Shown: positions 50,701 through 61,443 of the stretch, one piece after another | How positions within the stretch are numbered: the first letter of the stretch is position 1 | Layout: each line of letters starts with the position of its first letter | Source of the DNA: Vitis vinifera | Lineage: Eukaryota > Streptophyta > Magnoliopsida > Vitales > Vitaceae | Direction of reading: 5' to 3' | Length of the DNA: 64,000 nucleotides | Assembly: GCF_030704535.1 (NCBI RefSeq) | Contig: NC_081818.1 | Coordinates: 1,749,001 to 1,813,000, forward strand | Notes under the pieces: generated by a model | Database searches by the model: none | Told to the model about the DNA's origin: nothing | Seen by the model: the letters and a program-made list of their open reading frames with translations, nothing else | Translations under genes and position numbers: made by a program

Positions 50701-53700
50701 CTCATCCAGGATTGTGCATCGGTGAGTTGCTGCACCCTATCCTTTCTAGGGTCTTCATCACTTTATATACAAAATGATCAATCCATGTAACAATCTAAAC
50801 TGTACAATTACATGAGTGATGACAAAAAAAGAAGAAAAAAGAAGAATGGATTTAATGATTCTCTTCCCATGAACAACTTAACTTTGTTCTATTATATATA
50901 ATTCTATTGCGCATTCACTTAAAAGTAAGAATGTCAAACAAGTTGGAAAATTGACACTGAAAGTTTCTTATTTGTCCATCATAAATACATTCAAACGTAT
51001 TTTAACAGTCCAGATCAATGCATTGTCCCAAAATCTTGATGTGTAAAAAATGAAATCCCATTAGTGATAATGGCATGGTGCATCATCATACCCTATTGCC
51101 CTTGCCAACATACACATTTACTGCAAAATATAAGATTTTATAAAGAGTAAACCATAAAGACTTTATTAGAGAGAATAATCATAACCATGTCACAAACAGA
51201 ACATATAACCTGGACAGATTGGATATTTATGCAAAAGAAAATTGCCTCAGCAAAAGACACACCAAATGCATGTATCAACACATGTAATCATGTGCATGCC
51301 TGAACATATCCATAGCTAGCAGTATATAATAATTTTCCAAATGAACCCATTTGACAGCTAGTAGACCTAAGTTTTGCAAAGCAAACCACAAAAGAGCTGA
51401 CCAGGAAAAAATGACAATTACCAGTTAGTGGAATACAAAAGTTTTACAAAGTAACCTGTTATCAGAAGGACTTAAAAGTAACACCCAACAAAATAGTTAA
51501 GATAAATTGGACAAATTGCAAAATCAGACTAGAAAATTACCTCATTTTTTAACTGCATCATTGCATCATAGATAGCAAAACCCTCAGTCTCCATCCCAAC
51601 CTGAACAACAAACAATTTGAACCCATGGAACAGAAGGTTAAAATTAATGTAGTATAAATTGATGCCCAAAAAGTTAAATGAATAGCTCTAGAACACAACA
51701 ATTATCTAAGAAATCCAAATATAGCTACCACAAGAAGGGGTAAAAAAGAGACACATCGCAAGCATGATAAATGTATATCTAGTTATAATATCAATCTGGT
51801 CTCAAGCAGTCAACTGATGCTGTCGTGGACCGAGTATCCACGAATGGAGTATAAGAGAAACCAGAAAATTTTGTTTGAAATCATGAATCTCATTGTTTGC
51901 TCCATTACAGGAAGCTAGAAAATGTGAGCAGACTTCACAGTATCCCATGAAAATTGAAAGTGTTTGCGTCTCTCTCTCTTTCTCTATAAAAAAAAAAAAA
52001 AGTTTTAAGACATGAATCCCATTGTCACTACTGTGCATTTAGTTCTTATGCCAAAGCGTATTGTTTATTTGTTAAAATTGGAAGAAGCTAGAAAATGAAA
52101 GACAGGCTCCATAGTTTCTCATGAAAAGATTAAGCATGTGTGTGTATGTACAAGGAGAGAGAGAGAGATAGAAGATATACACACACATATAGGGAGAGAG
52201 TCAATTCTCTCCCCCTCACATACCCACAAGTGTGCACATAGTTAAATTGCACAATTGCATTTCCTCAAAGATGAATGTGTAGTGTATGATGGAATCAAAA
52301 GTTTGTTTGGACTAATTTTTGAAATTGCTTGAATGTAGTATTTGACATAATATTTTCAGGAAAAACTGAGGCAATCACAGTATATGGAATCAACAAAAGG
52401 CTCACCCTTTCACCATCATCACGAGTGGTTCCAGTACAATTAATATAAACATATACTGGTTCTTTGGGATCCATCCACTGCAGGTACATTAATTCTGCAA
52501 TGACAAGCTCTGTGACAGCTGGCACCAACTGATAGAATCAAATGGTTAACTTCCCAGACATATTGTATGGTCAAGGTAGTAATGTGAACTACTAACCATA
52601 TAAATAATAACATAAAAAAATCAAAAAATCAAAAAATAAAAAAGGAACTAAAAGGGAATAGACTCACCAATGAGACACCATATAATTGGAGCAAAAATAT
52701 AATACAAATGACCTTCATAAAGATTTATTCCAACAAAGATGCATCCAATTTTATTTTCTTATTTGGTGAGAAGTATAAACACAATTGAGTTGCTTTATCA
52801 TTTTTGTAAAGATAAAATTTCAGCATTACCCCTCGAGTTGTAGCTCAGTGGTACTGACCTCTAGCAATGCACCAGAGGTTGTGACTTCTAGCCTTCCCAG
52901 TACTCAATTGATTTTTTGTAAAGGAGTAAGCCCATATCACTTGAGGTTTGCTTTAACAGAAATTGGGATAAATGCCTCACTGTCAAGGTGGATTTCTTAT
53001 TATCAAAAACAAAATAAACTTCCACTATCCCAGTCAGGGGCGGATCTAGTAAGGGGCCCGCAGGGGGGCAGGGGTGGGGGCATATGCCCCCCTTCAAATT
53101 TCCCACAAAAAAAAAACTTATGTAACATCCTCATCAAATTCCTAAAAAATAAGAATAAATAAATAAATATTCTTATATATGGTTAGAAATTTCAAAAAAT
53201 TAAAATGAATCCCTAAAAACATAAATTTAATTTTGAATTTTTGAAAAATGAAAAATAATTACATTTTTAATTCTACAAAAAAATAAAAATAAAAATACCG
53301 TTATAAATTTTGAATAAATCTAAAAAGTATTACTTTATAAAGTTAATTTCACTCACCTCCTTTGAGATTTGGACTAAGTATAATTAGTCACCATTAGTTT
53401 GAAATTTTGTCAAATACCTTTTCTACCCTATTCATTTGTTAATTTCACTTGCTTTCCTTTTAATTTGATATAAGGGAATTATTCAAGCTAATAATGGCTA
53501 AGTGTATTTAATAATGGCCAAGTGTATTTAAGTTAAACCTCAAAGAGCTAAATTCTTTTAATCCAAATGAGTGACATTAACCTTTATTTTATTAAGTTAA
53601 ATAAAACTAAAAATAAAAAATAAAATATTTTATAAAATTTACTTAATATCCTTACTTATTTTTTCCTTTTATCATATCTTTATCATTTTTTTTCTCATAT

Positions 53701-56700
53701 GCCAACATTATCTTATTTTTTTTAATCTTGTAATTTTTTTTGAATAAAATTAATTTTTTGATCATTTTGTATTTTATATTTTATTAAATAAATTTTTCAT
53801 GGTGTATTCTCTTCAATCATTGAAAATTTTGAATTCATTCACAATAATTGAGTTTATATTTAGTCTTAGTCATCGAAGATAATATAATTAATAAAACACT
53901 TTGAACTATAGATAATAATAACTATCAAATTCTTAGTAACTACTTATATTTAATTTAAATTGATATATGAATCTATTAAGACTTTAAATATCAAGATACT
54001 TAATATGTTAGCAAAGGTGTCACCCTCATATTACCATATAATAGATAATTTTTAAGTAAAGGATTTCATGACTTTCAATTGATATTATATTTAGTGATTT
54101 GAAAAAAAAAATTATAATTTTTTTGAAAATTTTTTATGAAAAATTATTGAAAATTTTATAATCCAATTTCTAATCATTTTTAAATTCTTTTGATTTTTTT
54201 TTGTCAATATTTCTGGAAAGTTGATGATTCTTATGCACTTTTGATATATATATCAATACCTAAATTAATTAGTTCCTTAAATGATAAGGAGGATATCATA
54301 TTCTTCAAATTTATGAATGATTTATTATAATGTAGATAGATAATTGCTCGCCCCCCCACCCCCCCAAAACCAAACTTTTTGGCTTCTCCACTAATCTCCA
54401 TCATCTAGAGTGTTCTCTGTCCTGCACATATTTAAGGATCTAACTACAACCTAATATCTGAAAAAGAGGAATAACAAAACTTAACTAGAGCTACATAACA
54501 AATCCATGTGATGTGGCGTTCTTGGTCCACATAACAATAACAAGGAAAATAAAAAATAAATAAAAAAACATGTTCATCTGATGGGGGGGACATCTAACAA
54601 GATTCAAAATTACACAATGATATTTCTAGCTTTTAATGGTGAAAAAGAATTTTTTTTAATGAATAATCAAGTGGGTAAGAGAGAATCTTAAACTCGTCAT
54701 TTTTCCTGTTAACCATTTTCATGATGATTCATGCCACCCTTCTCATAATTTGTGTCAATATTATTTTCTACTTTCACTTCTTCTCAACGGTTCAAATAGC
54801 TTACAATGGTCAAATATTCTTTCTCTTTTGTTTTTTTAGACATTTTGGCTTAGAGAGTTACTCAAAATTAGAAATCAATACAACATTCTTTTACACGGAA
54901 AAAACCACCATATGGAACTTTTCTACTATACAATAGATGACATGGTACTTCAAAATTTAATAATAACTTATGCTGTTTATGGGGCAAATCTCATCACATT
55001 AAAAGACTCTAGTTCAGGTAGAGTAAACCAGTGATCTATCTTTTGTTCACTATTTATATATAATGGTGTCAATTTTCATATTTACAAAAGCCCATGCTAC
55101 TATACTAAATTTTTCCAACCCTCTTGTCTTTACTTTCTTCAGTTACATAATTACAGAACCCAAATGACCAAGTTTTTGCAATGAATTAGAGACAGTTAAA
55201 TGAGGGAAGTTCCATTGGGAGTTCAAAGTCCTTTTCCTTTAATCAAGTCATGAACCAAGTGGGAAGTAGAAACTACTCTATATTATCCACATGCTTGAAG
55301 AAAAGGAAGAAAACCTGTACAGGACCAACATTGTGCTTTGGTTTCTTCACTCCTGTGAGACGACCAATAAGGTATTGGGATAGAAAGCTAGTTAACTTCT
55401 TCATAGAACCAGAAAATTTTAATCCAAAGCAAGATGTTCTTCATAATTGCCAAGTCCACTAAAGATCTAGAAAAATAATGCAAGTTGATGCCTTTTTCCG
55501 TTTCCATCCCTCTGCAAGTAAGCAACTAAACTTCATGGCCAAGATGACACATCTTCTCACTTAATCTTACACTTGATTCAATATTTGTCACCCCAACAAC
55601 AAGAAATATGCGTCACCCCAACAACAGGAAATAAGATGAATCTACAGACAATTCCATGAATTCTTTGACCAAAGGAAAATAATATGCATCACACTTGACA
55701 TTAAGAATGTCTTGATCCATTCCTTAGTGTTTTGATTTCCACCAAAAAGAATTATATTCCTAGAGAGAAATATATTTTTTTTTTTGATAAGTTTCATAGA
55801 GAGAAATATTGCATTTAACTACTTACTGGCATGCCAATGTAAACTATTCTCCCATGGAGAAGCAGGGAAGGCAAGTCCGGTGGAGGCCTCCTTGGCCTGT
55901 GCTCATTGTACGAGACAGATCTTTCCACCTAATTTAAACCAAAGGAAAAACAAATAGATAACCAAGAAATGAATATTAAGTAGCTGATTAGTTACAGAAA
56001 CTCTTATATCCTTTATTTTAAAGACACTAACAAAAGAAAATCAAAATCAGATAAATGTTTGTGTTAGTTCAACTTAGTTGGTATTTCTGCTTCTATGTCC
56101 AACCTTCACTTTTGAATGGGAGAACCATAAACATTCTCATCAATCCATTGAATTCAATAAAATTGAAGTGTTATAAGAACAAAAATCAGCATAACACTCA
56201 TGAAACACATGTCAAAACACACACACAAAATCCAGGTAGCAGTCTATGTAAACTGAAATCTAGCACAATTTTTATTTTTATTTTTATTATTATTATTTAT
56301 TTATGTAGGCAAATAGAAAATATATTAATAATGCCCAAAAAGAGGGCACACCAAGGTACACACAATGCATACAACATGCATCAAAAGGTGAAATAAGAGG
56401 GAGAGGAAACCAAGAAGGGTCTAGCACAAATTATGGGTATATAAAAACACAAAACCAATCCAATTTCTTAGCTACGAAAAAGACACTAATATGCACATAT
56501 ATGTGCTGCATGTTCATGATATTGAAACCCAAAATCAGCCTAATTTGGTAGCAAAACCACAAACTGAATCTCTAAGAAAACACAAATTCTCATTCAGGTG
56601 TTGCCACAATTTGAATTTTGAGTTATAGAAAAACACCAGACCAATCCAACTTGCTAGCAATAACTATAAACTGTTAAGATGTGTGGAGCCTAATTATTAT

Positions 56701-58059
56701 TATGACAATGTTCACCCTAAAATAGATTGATCCTACGCAAAGACAGCACATAGATTGCATGAAATTTTGTAAAGGTATTTTAAGTTGGGGTATTTTGGGG
56801 ATTTTACACATGTAATTTGGTTACCCTAATTTTGTTATATTTAGGGTAGCCGACTTGGTGAGGTTGGGTATGCTATTGAAAGAGAGAGAAAAATGCAGAG
56901 AGAAAAACCTAGAGGACAAGGCATTTGCGATTTTTATGTAATATGTCTTTTTCATCATAGTGAAATCCTACGGCAGCTGCAAGTGGATGTAACTCTCACA
57001 TTAAGAGTGAACCACTATAAATCTCACGTTTTCTTGTACTTTAATTTTTCGTATTCGTTTATTGTCGCTTTCAAAAATAAGATTAGAGTGCTTTAATTCT
57101 AACATAAACTATATGCACATAGTCTGATATTTAATAACATATGAATATACAAAATCAACCCAATTTGATAGCAATAAACATGAACTAAATACCTAAACCC
57201 ACATAAAGGCAAATTCTCATCTGGTCTAGCACCATATGAATTGTGGGCTACAGAATCACACAAAACCAACCCTCTATATCTAAACAAACATACATTCAAA
57301 TTCTAATCTGGATCTGGCGAAATATGAATTATGGCCTACAGAAAAAATCAAAACCAACCCAAGTTTCTTAGCAACAAAAAAAAAACTATATGCAGATGTA
57401 TGTGTTGTATGTTCATAATATCAAAACCCAAAATCAATCCAAGTAGGTAGCAATAACCACAAATTGAATGTCCAAGAAAACACAAATTCCCATACAGGTT
57501 TGGCCACGATTTGAATTCTGGGTTATGCCAAAACATTAAACCGACCAAGTTATTAGAAACAAATATAAACTACACGAAAACAAAAAATCAACCCACTGCT
57601 AACAAAAACTGAGTATCTAAGTCCGCATGGGGGAAAATTCTCATCTGGGTTTGGCACAATATGGATTACGTGTTATAGAAAAACACAGAATAAAAAACAT
57701 CTAAATGAAAATATACGTTCGTTTTCTTAATTCTTCAATTTTTGTGATTGAAATTCACGGGAGAGGGATAAAGGGCGTACCTGGGCGGGAGTGGCCATCA
57801 GCTTGGGAGAGTCGAAGAGGTCAAGAAAGGGAAGAGAATCGGAACCCGAAGGGCGCTGAAGAAGCCTCTCGGGGGAAGTCGCAGCCACCGAAGCGAGCTT
57901 GGAGAGAAAGGGGTCCTTAGGGTTGATAGGAGACATTGGGATTTTGGCGGAGCACGTGGGCTTCATGGAGCAGTGGGTCTTGAAGATTGGACGCGTTGTG
58001 GATGGCGAAGACGAAGACGGAATGGAAGAAGCCATGGGTAGCTGAAGAGAAGCGGCCAT
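47764..58059 (-). CDS. CLPR3: Plastid Clp protease subunit ClpR3
   Basis: A non-catalytic subunit of the chloroplast ClpPR core that degrades stromal proteins. Exons: 58059-57781, 55928-55827, 52528-52406, 51600-51541, 50114-50018, 49913-49840, 48179-48126, 48027-47944 and 47859-47764. All are GT-AG and in phase, giving 322 residues. The first ~37 residues are Ser/Thr-rich, as in a plastid transit peptide. The segment SAKIPMSPINPKDPFLSKLA and the block NEHRPRRPPPDLPSLLLHGR identify ClpR3. The ClpP fold follows (GMPLVPAVTELVIAELMYLQ, INCTGTTRDDGER, GAAIGQACLLLAAGTKG, MMPHAKAMIQQPR). The catalytic Ser, His and Asp of ClpP are replaced (GQACLLLA, MIQQP, VMRRPYYMD), as expected for ClpR. Introns are long and rich in insertions. 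Confidence 0.95.
52830..53022 (+). mobile_element. tRNA-derived SINE in CLPR3 intron 2
   Basis: An internal polymerase III promoter is visible: A box TAGCTCAGTGGT (52841-52852) and a B-box-like GGTTGTGACTTCT (52877-52889), 36 bases apart. The tail TTATTATCAAAAACAAAA closes it. The B box is diverged from GGTTCGANTCC, so it is not a working tRNA gene. Ends are approximate, and no target duplication was found. Confidence 0.6.
53034..54395. mobile_element. Possible hAT-like remnant in CLPR3 intron 2
   Basis: The left end CAGGGGCGGATCTAG, followed by a G-rich then CCCCCC-rich patch, is like the termini of plant hAT relatives. On the right, a CCCCCCC-rich patch (54351-54366) is followed by TTTTTGGCTTCTCCACTA, a degenerate inverted match. 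The interior is AT-rich without coding. No 8-bp duplication was seen. Confidence 0.35.
55761..55809 (-). mobile_element. 23-bp LINE 3'-tail insertion with 13-bp target duplication
   Basis: The 13-bp repeat TAGAGAGAAATAT occurs at 55761-55773 and 55797-55809. Between them is A, T11, then GATAAGTTTCA. The T-run followed by GATAAG matches the 3' end of the LINEs at 3178 and 9648. It lies 18 bases from the CLPR3 exon 2 donor. Confidence 0.75.
56259..56429 (-). mobile_element. 151-bp 5'-truncated LINE tail
   Basis: The 10-bp direct repeat TCTAGCACAA (56259-56268 and 56420-56429) flanks a T-rich tail followed by sequence like the LINE 3' ends (TATATTAATAATGCCCAAAA, then GGCACACCAAGGTACACAC). This is a target-primed insertion of only the 3' end, inside CLPR3 intron 1. 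Confidence 0.8.
56410..57700. repeat. Diverged repeat array in CLPR3 intron 1
   Basis: At least five copies of a core of about 55 bases with the pattern AAATTCTCATCTGG...GGCACAATATGAATTATGGGTTA...AAAAACAC begin near 56585, 57205, 57297, 57482 and 57634. They alternate with a second shared block (CAAAACCCAAAATCAACCCAA...TAGCAATAAC). Spacing is irregular (90-190), and a solo LTR interrupts the array. Confidence 0.7.
56672..57104. mobile_element. 433-bp solo LTR in CLPR3 intron 1
   Basis: It begins TGTTAAGATG and ends TAATTCTAACA, giving perfect inverted ends TGTTA/TAACA, and is flanked by the 5-bp duplication TAAAC (56667-56671 and 57105-57109). A TATA-like ACTATAAATC lies near 57013. Confidence 0.85.
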
Positions 58060-59317
58060 GGCTGTGGAAGCTCGTGTGAGAATGGTTCAGAAACTTGTTC
58101 AGTGCTCACTGCTCGTGTGGTATAGAGGCGTCCAGAGATAGGGGTGAACCGGAAAACCCCGGTTGAGCCGGCATATTGGTCTCACCGGTCCGGTTTGAGT
58201 TAACTAAAAAAATAATGGGAAAAGGGAATTCAAACTTACTAATTTAAAAAAAATCAATTTTTTATAAATTAATTTTATCTTATTTTAAAATATTTTAAAA
58301 TATATATATTTTTTCCTGAGATAATTATTTCCTAAAATACTTTTTTACTTGATAATATTAAATATAATTATTAAAAAATTAATTAATCATTTTAATTTGA
58401 TAAAATTACCTTATAAATAAATATATTATAAATTTTTTATTATATAATGTGAAATACAAATCATTTCTTGTTTCTATTTTCCAAAACCAAAAAATAATAA
58501 TAACCTAAGTAAAATACAAGAGTTTATTTTTACATTTATAATTTTATTAATTTTAAGATTATTTTTAATTTTTTTATTCTTTCTTTTTGTTTTCTTTTTA
58601 TCATACATTTTAAGAACCTTTTCTATGTTTAGTCCCAAAACATTTAGAGGAAAAATAAAAGGAAAAACATAAAAAGAAAAAAAATTTAATAAATTTTTAT
58701 TTTTTAAAATTTTTTTTTTCTCAAAAAAAAAACGAAATAAGTTTAAAATTAATAAATTTCTTTTATATATTTTTTAAAAACTTATTTCACTTATTTTTTT
58801 TCCTTTTATATAAGAAAATCATAAATTTCAAATTAATTTAATTATATATAACTTTCTTTATTATTTTCTATAATAAATCAAATAGGAAAAAAATATATAA
58901 ATTTTTAATATTTTTCTAAAATTAGATATAGCATAAATCTATTTTAATTCTCCTTCACTTTTTTCTTTTATTTTATCTTTCTAATTTATATTTTTAATAT
59001 TTTCCTTTAGGAACGGAGTTTAGTCATCACTTATTATCATCTATGAACTAAACCTATGAGGATCTCTAAATCCAAATCCATATTAATCTCATCCAGAGGT
59101 TGATGAACATAGAATTGATCAAATCCTAGTAGGAGTAATACTTCTTCAATTTTATTTCAACTTCTTATTCCAAGAAACAGCACAAAGTCCAGAATAAAGC
59201 TTCAAAATACACCAGGAAAAGTAAATATAAAGTACATATATGAGAAGAAATTAAGGTTATCCTCTCAGGATCATATCATCGACCCATTCACTTATTTGAC
59301 AAACATAAACCAACCCT
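58060..59317. other. CLPR3 promoter side and AT-rich spacer
   Basis: 58140-58200 has a short cluster of CCGG-containing phrases (AACCGG, CCCCGGTT, CACCGGTCCGGTT). 58200-59000 is extremely AT-rich. The end towards 59317 probably includes the GST 3'UTR. No other gene is seen. Confidence 0.5.
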
Positions 59318-59908
59318 TCATTTGGAGGCAGCGGAGGATCCAAACCGGGCTTTGAAGAAGGCACCAAGCTTCTCCCTTGGTGGCACACATTCCTTGAAGA
59401 CAGCATCCTCAACAAGCCTTTGCTGCCATTTATGCAACCTGGGAAACTTCTCTTTTGGTATGAACTCCACTCCCAGAGCTTCTTGGGCGATTCCAAGCCA
59501 AATTATAACCATTGCAGCTATGTCCAAATATCCCCAACTCTCCCCTCCAAAGAACTTCTTCTCTTTCAGCTCACTCTCTAGGGTTTCCAGGTGCTCATGA
59601 GTTTCTCCAATGGCTTCCCTTTGCTCCTTCTCTTCCTTACTCCCCAGAGCCTTTCTCACCACCGGCCACAGCTGTAAAAATGTAATATATATATATATAT
59701 ATGAAACTTGATGATCACTGACATGAATTCAAAAGGGAAAAGATTAATTGGCATTAGCTTTATACCTTCTCGTCTATGAACTTAGCCCAGAACCTTGCCC
59801 TAGCCCTTTCGTAAGGGTCTTTAGGGAAGATGGGGTTGTGTTTCCAGGTCTCATCAATGTACTCTAAGATCACAAGCGACTCTGCAAGTGGGTTTCCGTT
59901 GTGTAGCA
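59318..59908 (-). pseudogene. Tau-class glutathione S-transferase, N-terminus cut off by insertion
   Basis: Tau GSTs conjugate glutathione to xenobiotics in the cytosol. Exon 2 (59671-59318, 117 codons plus stop) and the 3' part of exon 1 (59908-59766) join in phase at a GT-AG intron. Visible are [19 protein letters not shown], which ends the thioredoxin-like domain with its Glu-Ser glutathione contact, and the helical C-terminal domain ([19 protein letters not shown] to the end). The first ~57 residues, which should include the catalytic Ser, are missing: at 59908/59909 the coding sequence meets foreign DNA. Unless the rest lies past the window and is spliced around, the gene is dead. Confidence 0.85.
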
Positions 59909-60944
59909 TGTTGTCGCCTCGCGTATCCGGTGGTCCACGTTGCTGCTATATGGATGGACACGTGATTCTCAACACACAAGGGGTTCTTGATTCAGCGGTT
60001 GTACCTGCAAAAGGCATCCGGACAGGGTGTCCGGACGCACCCTCCGATGGTTTTGTTAGCCATGGTGAGAGAGAGATATATAAATCAGTTGGCCTTTTAC
60101 TAGGTATCAAGAGGTTACCAGGGGGATCCCTTTCTTCTTCGTGTGAAGGCATATATATACAGCTTCAGGGGTATTGCTCCTTTCATTAATGGTGAGGAGA
60201 TATTTTATGTTGTGATGATGATAATAGGTGTCAGTAGGAGCACTATCATCCTACGAATGGCTGTCAGAGACCATGGTAGGTGATGCGGCTGTCAAAGATC
60301 GTGGGAAGTGATTATGTAGAATGATCGTGGGAAGTGACTTGCTGTCACTTCCTCTTGTCTTCTCACTCTGCAGGTGATGGGATGTGGGCCATGGCTGCTT
60401 GTTGTGATTGCGTGTAAGACTCGTTTTACTTTAATTGATCATCCAGACGATTTATATCCGGATGGCTCATGCTGATTATCCGGATGTGTTGTGGAGACAA
60501 TCCGGATGTCTACGCTCTGCCAGCGTCATTTGCTCTTCCTTGGATAGGAGAAGCTGAAACGTCGTTTGCCTTTCCTTGAGATGGTCCGGATAGGATAACT
60601 GCACCATGCATATCTTTAGGGGAATCCGGATGATGATGGTCCGGCTGATAATACGTGCCACGCGTCACCATGAGCTGCGTGCCACGTGTTTCCCAAGGGG
60701 AGGGGTCCCTACATTGCCCCCCTTTTTAACTTGCCTATTTTGCCCGAAAAAATGGGCGGGTTAAAAATTACTGGCTTTTGAAAATTGAAGATGTCCCTTC
60801 GTTTGACTGGGCCACGTGGCGAGTGGGGGTGCGGAAGCCAAAAAAGGCATTTATGACGAGCCGCCGACCCTGTGTATCCCCAGGCAATATGTCGTTTCAA
60901 TGATAACATGGCTGTTGGTTTGGCTTTCCGAGGGGCTGTCCTGC

Positions 60945-60953
60945 TATAAATAG
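60945..60953 (+). promoter_or_regulatory. TATA box of the TCCGGA-rich element
   Basis: TATAAATAG, followed about 30 bases later by CT-rich sequence. It lies about 490 bases before the ATG at 61444. Confidence 0.6.
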
Positions 60954-61443
60954 GGCACTGTACCTCTTTTTGCATTTTTCCTACTGCATTCTCTTGAGAG
61001 CCTTTCTTCTTTATTGGTTTTTTCTGCGCCCTTTGCTTCTCTGAGAAAAAAAAAAACTTCGAAAGCTCTTTTGTACCAATGTTTTTGTATCGCGACTTCG
61101 TTTGTTCGCTGCTGGTGATTTTGTACCGAGATAGTAACCGTTCTTCTTCTTCAGAGCTTTATCTGGTAAGTACCTCTTTGCTACTGTCATTCGTTTTGGT
61201 TGCGTTTGCTGGTTCTTTAAACTTGGTTTCTGGCTTGCGTGGGCATTTGTTTTGGGCAAGTCGCTTGCAATTGTTGTTGAATGTTGGTACTTTGTTGGTG
61301 TTCGGGGGGGGGGGGGGGGGGGGGGGGTTCTTGAGGGGTTTTTCTGACTGCTTTGGGTTAGGGTTTGTGTATTTTCTGACTGCTTGGTTTGAACCGTTGC
61401 ATTGCTTTTGTATGTAGATCTTGATTTGGCTTTGTGGTAAGAA

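Noticed and set aside
52841..52889. Functional tRNA gene
   Set aside because: The A box is good but the B box is diverged, and the cloverleaf cannot be closed; a SINE fits better.
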